DNA of 64,000 nucleotides from Natrinema pellirubrum DSM 15624 (GTDB lineage Archaea; Halobacteriota; Halobacteria; Halobacteriales; Natrialbaceae), in NCBI RefSeq assembly GCF_000230735.2, contig NC_019962.1:434001-498000 (forward strand), written 5' to 3'. A program made the position numbers and the translations under genes. Positions 60,505 to 64,000 of this stretch are shown here, one piece after another; the stretch's first letter is position 1, and the number at the start of each line of letters is the position of its first letter. The notes under the pieces were generated by a model. It was not told the origin of the DNA and did not search any database. It saw nothing but the letters and a program-made list of their open reading frames with translations.

Positions 60505-61010
60505 CGACCGTTCATATCGCCGATACGGGATTCGTCGTCACGATCGGGTCGCCATCGAACGAGCGGTATCGGCGGGTCCGAACGTTCTTCAACGGCGCCG
60601 ACCGTCCGGTCGTCGTTCCCCAGCGGGTCTACGAGGAACTGACGGCGAGCGAAATACCCGACTCGAGCAAGCCGTTGCCGGTCGATACTGCGATCGACGA
60701 GGGGTGGCTACGTATCGCGCAGCCGCTCGACTATTCGATGCCGGTCGTCTCCCGAACGATGGACGGCGTCCAGCGGTACATCGCGAGCGCCGACGGCCGA
60801 CCCGAAGACGAGGTGGAGCGGGCGGATGCGGCGCTCGGCGGGCTCGCCGCGCAGGTACTCGGATCCGGGGCAGCGACACAGGTCTACGTGTATACGACGG
60901 ATATCGCTGCCGGCGAGGGAATCGAAACCGTCCTCGAGAGCGAGGGCTACGGCGACTCGGTCGCGTTCGTCGACGGCTTCCGATTCGTCGAAGACCTGCT
61001 CGATCGGTAA
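60501..61010 (+). CDS. PIN-like domain protein, putative nuclease partner of the HTH gene
   Basis: A 169-residue protein starting with GTG at 60501. VHIADTGFVVTIG carries D8, the first acid of PIN domains. VVVPQRVYEEL supplies the conserved Glu after strand 2, and VYVYTTDIAAGEGIE brings the later Asp, all in PIN order. The final acid could be in FVDGFRFVED. It probably cleaves RNA, as VapC toxins do, or is a regulatory PIN-like module. Its fused translation with an HTH protein supports toxin-antitoxin-like behaviour but does not prove it. Confidence 0.75.
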   Translation: MTTVHIADTGFVVTIGSPSNERYRRVRTFFNGADRPVVVPQRVYEELTASEIPDSSKPLPVDTAIDEGWLRIAQPLDYSMPVVSRTMDGVQRYIASADGRPEDEVERADAALGGLAAQVLGSGAATQVYVYTTDIAAGEGIETVLESEGYGDSVAFVDGFRFVEDLLDR

Positions 61011-61053
61011 CGGCCGCCGGAACCTTCTTGAAACCGCTGGGCAATCCTGAGCC

Positions 61054-62304
61054 ATGAGCAGTGCGGCCCGGCCGCTCTCGGAACCGCGGGTCCTCGCCCA
61101 CGCCAAACGGCGACTCTTTCCCGCCGACGACGAGTCGGCCGCCTACGCAGTCGCCGACACCCAGTTCGCCAGCGAGGAGTGGCTCCCTGGCCGCCCGGTC
61201 GCGCCCGCGATCCGCGAGCGGCTGGCCCCGTTCAACCACGTCCAACTCGGTAGCGGCTACCCCGATCTCGTGGGAGTGCGTACCCTCGAGCCCGAGCTGC
61301 TGGCGGTCGAGCGGGTCGGCGACGAGCCGCCCCTGATCGCCATCGAGGCGAAAGGCGAGACCAGCGGCGGCGTCGACACCGAGCGGGGGATCGTCCAGGC
61401 CTACGACCGGCTCGGCGAGGCGAACGCGGCGTATCTCGCCGCGCCGATCGACGCGATCGCCGAGACCGATCGCACGCTCGCGACCGAACTGAACGTCGGC
61501 GTCCTCGGCGTCGACAGCGCGGGCTCTGTCGAGCCCCTCGAGGTCCCCCGCGTCGTCGGCAACCGGACGACGACCGAGGCGACGGCCCTGCGGTTCCAGG
61601 CGAGTGTCCAGGGGGTCGCCGACGCCTCCTTCGGGCTGAACCATCCGAAGAACTACCTGGGGTATCCGCTGGCCCACTACGCGGCCGGTGAGACGGCGAC
61701 GCTGCTGTCGGAATACGACATCGTCGGGGCCGTCGATGACGCGCGACGCGGGGCCGCGTTCCTGGGCCTGATCGAGGACCGGCCGGGCCTCGAGGGCGAT
61801 TCCCTGACCCCGCTGGGCGAGGAAGTCGTCCGGTTCGCGAAGAGTCACAGCGGGTCGGTCGAGGCGGCGCTTTCGGAGTTCGCGGACTGGTACCGATCGC
61901 GGAAACGGTTCGTCGACCTCGCGCCGGCGTGGGGCCGGCTCGTCCGGCGGGTCCTCTTCGACTACGAGGCGACGGGCCTGCTCGTCCGGGAACTCCAGCA
62001 CATGTACGAGGACGGGATCGCCGACCCGTCGCTGGTCGACGTCGTCGAATATCTCCACGAACTCCACCCCTCCTTCACCGTCGAGCTGTTCGTCCGCGGC
62101 GACGACGGCGTCCGCGGCCGGGTCCTGACCGACGACGGCGACCTCCGGCGAGCGCCGCTCGAGGACGGGTCGATCTACCACTCGCCGACCGTCTTCCAAC
62201 TGAAGACGATGCTGTTCCACGCGGGGATTCTCGCCGAGCGCGGGACCGAGCCGCATCGGCTCGAACCGCTCGCGGATAGCTGGGCGCTTCGGGAGCCGGT
62301 GTGA
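61054..62304 (+). CDS. PD-(D/E)XK nuclease-like protein
   Basis: A 416-residue protein. The N-terminal domain has GYPDLVGV with D71, and PLIAIEAKGE with E98-A-K100, the D-x(n)-E-x-K active-site core of restriction-like nucleases. The remaining part (about 170-416) is helical, with LTPLGEEVVRFAKSH and YLHELHPSFTVELFV resembling winged-helix modules. No transporter or membrane features. It could be a defence or repair nuclease; family not recognised by name. It follows the PIN-like gene by 43 bp. Confidence 0.7.
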   Translation: MSSAARPLSEPRVLAHAKRRLFPADDESAAYAVADTQFASEEWLPGRPVAPAIRERLAPFNHVQLGSGYPDLVGVRTLEPELLAVERVGDEPPLIAIEAKGETSGGVDTERGIVQAYDRLGEANAAYLAAPIDAIAETDRTLATELNVGVLGVDSAGSVEPLEVPRVVGNRTTTEATALRFQASVQGVADASFGLNHPKNYLGYPLAHYAAGETATLLSEYDIVGAVDDARRGAAFLGLIEDRPGLEGDSLTPLGEEVVRFAKSHSGSVEAALSEFADWYRSRKRFVDLAPAWGRLVRRVLFDYEATGLLVRELQHMYEDGIADPSLVDVVEYLHELHPSFTVELFVRGDDGVRGRVLTDDGDLRRAPLEDGSIYHSPTVFQLKTMLFHAGILAERGTEPHRLEPLADSWALREPV

Positions 62305-62352
62305 TCGCTTCGAGCGGCCGCTCGGTGATCTCCTCAATCAGTACTCTTTCCG

Positions 62353-62372
62353 CGTTGGTTCCCGAACTAACG
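62353..62372. promoter_or_regulatory. Imperfect palindrome before the HVO_A0114-type regulator
   Basis: CGTTGGTTCCCGAACTAACG pairs at 8 of 10 positions. GATATAG follows immediately at 62372-62378, so it overlaps the likely promoter and could serve autoregulation. Confidence 0.4.
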
Positions 62373-62453
62373 ATATAGCGGACGGCTTCGACCGACGACG
62401 ATCTCGACACGGACTGCCGATCACACGTCTACGACCACGGCAGGTGACACATC

Positions 62454-62855
62454 ATGCCCACCACAAACGTACTCCTGGTCACGATCGGGGACGGCGACGG
62501 ACTGTACGAGGAGGGCCTCGAGGCGATTCGAACGCTGCGGGGCGGCGAGTCCGTCGACCGACCGGCGACGGTAACGTTCGCGAACGAGCGACAGCTAAGC
62601 GACGTGTTCAACGAGCGAACGTACACGCTGCTTCGCGTGATCCGCGACGAACACCCCGATAGCATCCGCGAGACGGCCCGGGTCGTCGGTCGCGACGTAA
62701 AGAACGTCCACGAGGAGTTGACGACCCTCGAGGCGCTGGGGATCATCCGGTTCGACGACGACGGCCAGTCGAAGCGGCCGGTCTTTCCCTACGACGACCT
62801 CATCATCAGTCCCTTCGCGCACGACGGCGGTGATTCCGCCCCCGCTACTCCCTAA
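62454..62855 (+). CDS. HVO_A0114-type HTH regulator
   Basis: A 133-residue protein. The core SIRETARVVGRDVKNVHEEL is a clear HTH, with the wing TLEALGIIRFDDDGQSKRP and a hydrophobic C-terminus PVFPYDDLIISPF. This matches the haloarchaeal HVO_A0114 family (COG4190), often found next to small unknown genes as putative antitoxin-like regulators. No partner toxin is obvious here. ATG 62454. Confidence 0.82.
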   Translation: MPTTNVLLVTIGDGDGLYEEGLEAIRTLRGGESVDRPATVTFANERQLSDVFNERTYTLLRVIRDEHPDSIRETARVVGRDVKNVHEELTTLEALGIIRFDDDGQSKRPVFPYDDLIISPFAHDGGDSAPATP

Positions 62856-62876
62856 CGACCGCAGTGAGCGCCGGAT

Positions 62877-63143
62877 CTATTCGCTATCGGATTCGAGATC
62901 GTCGGCATCGAGTTCCCCCTCGAGATACCGCACGCCGGGCGTAGCGATTTCGTAGTAGCCGCGCTCGACTCGAGTGACGAGTCCGTACTCGACGAGGACA
63001 GAGAGACGGCGATTGACCTGTTCGCGACTCTTGTCGATGTTCTTTCCTATGACAGCTGGCGAGAGGATGAGTCCTGACGAGTGGAGTACTTCGAGAACCC
63101 GCTCGTCAGTCGGTAACTGCATCCAATCACCGGGTTTTCGCAT
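62877..63143 (-). CDS. PhiH1-repressor-like winged-helix protein
   Basis: An 88-residue protein with MRKPGDWMQLPTDERVLEVL followed by AVIGKNIDKSREQVNRRLSV and a wing ending YGLVTRVERGYYEIA. It resembles the phage PhiH1 repressor and its many chromosomal relatives in haloarchaea. Probably binds an operator as a dimer. Phage origin is possible but no other phage gene is seen. Confidence 0.8.
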   Translation of the reverse strand: MRKPGDWMQLPTDERVLEVLHSSGLILSPAVIGKNIDKSREQVNRRLSVLVEYGLVTRVERGYYEIATPGVRYLEGELDADDLESDSE

Positions 63144-63312
63144 CGTCTAATTGTACCCGAATGGCTTCTTACGCCTATCGGTCGAACGGTATCAAATCAC
63201 TGATAAACAATCCAAGAGTCATCTATTAGTGGTTAGTTTTATGCAGCTCTAATAGAGACAGTATTTTACGGGAAACGCGCTCTGTCGCTAATCAGGTCGG
63301 CAGAACGTGGGA

Positions 63313-63336
63313 GGCCCGGTGTCAGGGCACCGGGCC
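63313..63336 (+). other. Strong hairpin upstream of the 63368 gene
   Basis: GGCCCGGTG (63313-63321) and CACCGGGCC (63328-63336) form nine perfect pairs with a 6-nt loop. GGGAG/CTCCC outside it (63309-63313 with 63344-63348) can add a partly competing stem. It ends 31 bp before ATG 63368, so if transcribed it would fold in the leader near the ribosome start. Confidence 0.5.
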
Positions 63337-63367
63337 GCGACAGCTCCCGTATCAAGCTACGGAAGCC

Positions 63368-63775
63368 ATGTCCGACGACAATTCACGGGACCATGAAGGT
63401 CCCGACCGATCCGACGTATCGACCCCATCCACGCCCGATGCCGAACTGACGGACGGCACCGTCCGCGAGCGCCTCGAGGCGATCGACCGACTCACGCGGT
63501 CGTTGCTCGGCGACATTCAAGCCGGAACGGAAACCACTCCGACTATGGATACCGACGCTCGGTCCGAGGCCTGCCGGCACGTTCGAGAGATCAGAGCCGA
63601 GGCCAGCCACGTCGGCCTCCTGCTGTTCGGCCCGGAGATGGCGATCCCCTACGACCCGGCGGCCCACGACGGCGATGCACCGAGGGTGTCTCGTAGTAGC
63701 TCGCTCACGACGGCGTTTCGAGGTCCGGTGCCCGGGGCGCTCGAGCAGAATCGGCAGCGGGACAGCGATGGATAG
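63368..63775 (+). CDS. Hypothetical acidic protein with a helical core
   Basis: A 135-residue protein. The first 28 residues are disordered. VRERLEAIDRLTRSLLGDIQ and CRHVREIRAEASHVGLLLFG form two helices. The C-terminus (from about residue 90) is again disordered. ATG 63368 is the first start after the leader hairpin. No family recognised. Confidence 0.6.
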   Translation: MSDDNSRDHEGPDRSDVSTPSTPDAELTDGTVRERLEAIDRLTRSLLGDIQAGTETTPTMDTDARSEACRHVREIRAEASHVGLLLFGPEMAIPYDPAAHDGDAPRVSRSSSLTTAFRGPVPGALEQNRQRDSDG

Positions 63776-64000
63776 GTAACGGATTTCGTTCGTCAGGGCT
63801 CGTATGAACGGATTCGGCTTATTTTCGATTTCGGGCCTCTGGGGTTCTATCCTGGTCTAATTTGAGGAACTAATCGCTTATCGAGGGATGCAGATAGACA
63901 AGAAACGACGGTACGACACCAGTAGCGCTGCTAAACCAGACAGCACTCGGGAAACACGATCATCACAGTGTATGAAGGGTTTATTATATTAACTTAATAA
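63776..64000. other. AT-rich window end, no gene recognised
   Basis: No ORF is supported. The last 35 bases (TTTATTATATT and TTAACTTAATAA) are much AT-richer than the rest and could be a promoter for a gene beyond the window. Confidence 0.35.

Overview
The window is a stretch of haloarchaeal chromosome. The evidence is its high GC content, strongly acidic proteins, near-absence of 5' leaders (TATA boxes sit about 25-28 nt upstream of many start codons) and archaeal marker genes: S19e, a PDCD5-type protein, aIF5A, glycerol-1-phosphate dehydrogenase and archaeal-type ProS and HisS. Gene content and the repeat family suggest a Natrinema/Haloterrigena-like member of the Natrialbales. That placement is inference; no 16S rRNA gene is present.

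Layout. 1-6300: end of a molybdopterin synthase gene, a small DUF7123-type protein, an intramembrane protease, thiL, then rps19e-PDCD5-PP-loop-hisS, with a relic of a histidine kinase between the last two. 6400-15130: a sulfatase, a JAMM (desampylase-like) protease coupled to a cobalamin-binding-like protein, two moeA paralogues (one with a C-terminal substrate-binding domain), a serine hydrolase and a 51-residue rubrerythrin-like zinc protein. 15700-21340: Hsp20, an ABC1/UbiB kinase, an enolase-superfamily protein, aIF5A overlapping an agmatinase-type gene (hypusine pathway) and a NUDIX hydrolase. 21535-24059: a tandem pair of unrecognised paralogues, the first broken by a stop codon and a frameshift. 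24215-32024: quinone oxidoreductase, proS, and glutamate synthase behind a 415-bp regulatory leader. 32166-36413: methyltransferase, an AhpD-like gene cut by a 151-bp MITE with a perfect 8-bp target duplication, a GIY-YIG protein, a very basic Arg/Gln/Gly-rich protein and a RecA/KaiC-like protein. 37071-47817: epimerase, a peptidase-dead M48 homologue, egsA, an ABC-2 exporter, an S9 peptidase, an acidic repeat membrane protein, a glycosyltransferase, a HIT protein and a stand-alone trpB. 48219-59682: YeiH-type transporter with a tiny upstream membrane protein, PAP2 phosphatase, a second sulfatase-like enzyme, a beta-propeller membrane protein, an unusual P1B-ATPase, an MFS transporter and a DCC-family thiol protein. 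59908-63775: a regulatory/accessory block with an HTH-PIN pair, a PD-(D/E)XK nuclease-like protein, an HVO_A0114-type regulator, a PhiH1-repressor-like protein and an orphan.

The most striking signal is a family of nine intergenic elements, usually about 130-145 bp. They share conserved blocks and have three internal stems. The first stem changes sequence from copy to copy but keeps its base pairing, and the element ends pair with each other. Three times the element forms a head-to-head inverted pair around a 59-95 bp spacer. A further inverted couple (7922-8057 and 10193-10328) brackets a three-gene block that includes the JAMM protease. This looks like a structured, mobile or RNA-encoding repeat and is the best candidate here for an undescribed system. 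No rRNA or tRNA gene, CRISPR array or intact insertion sequence was found.
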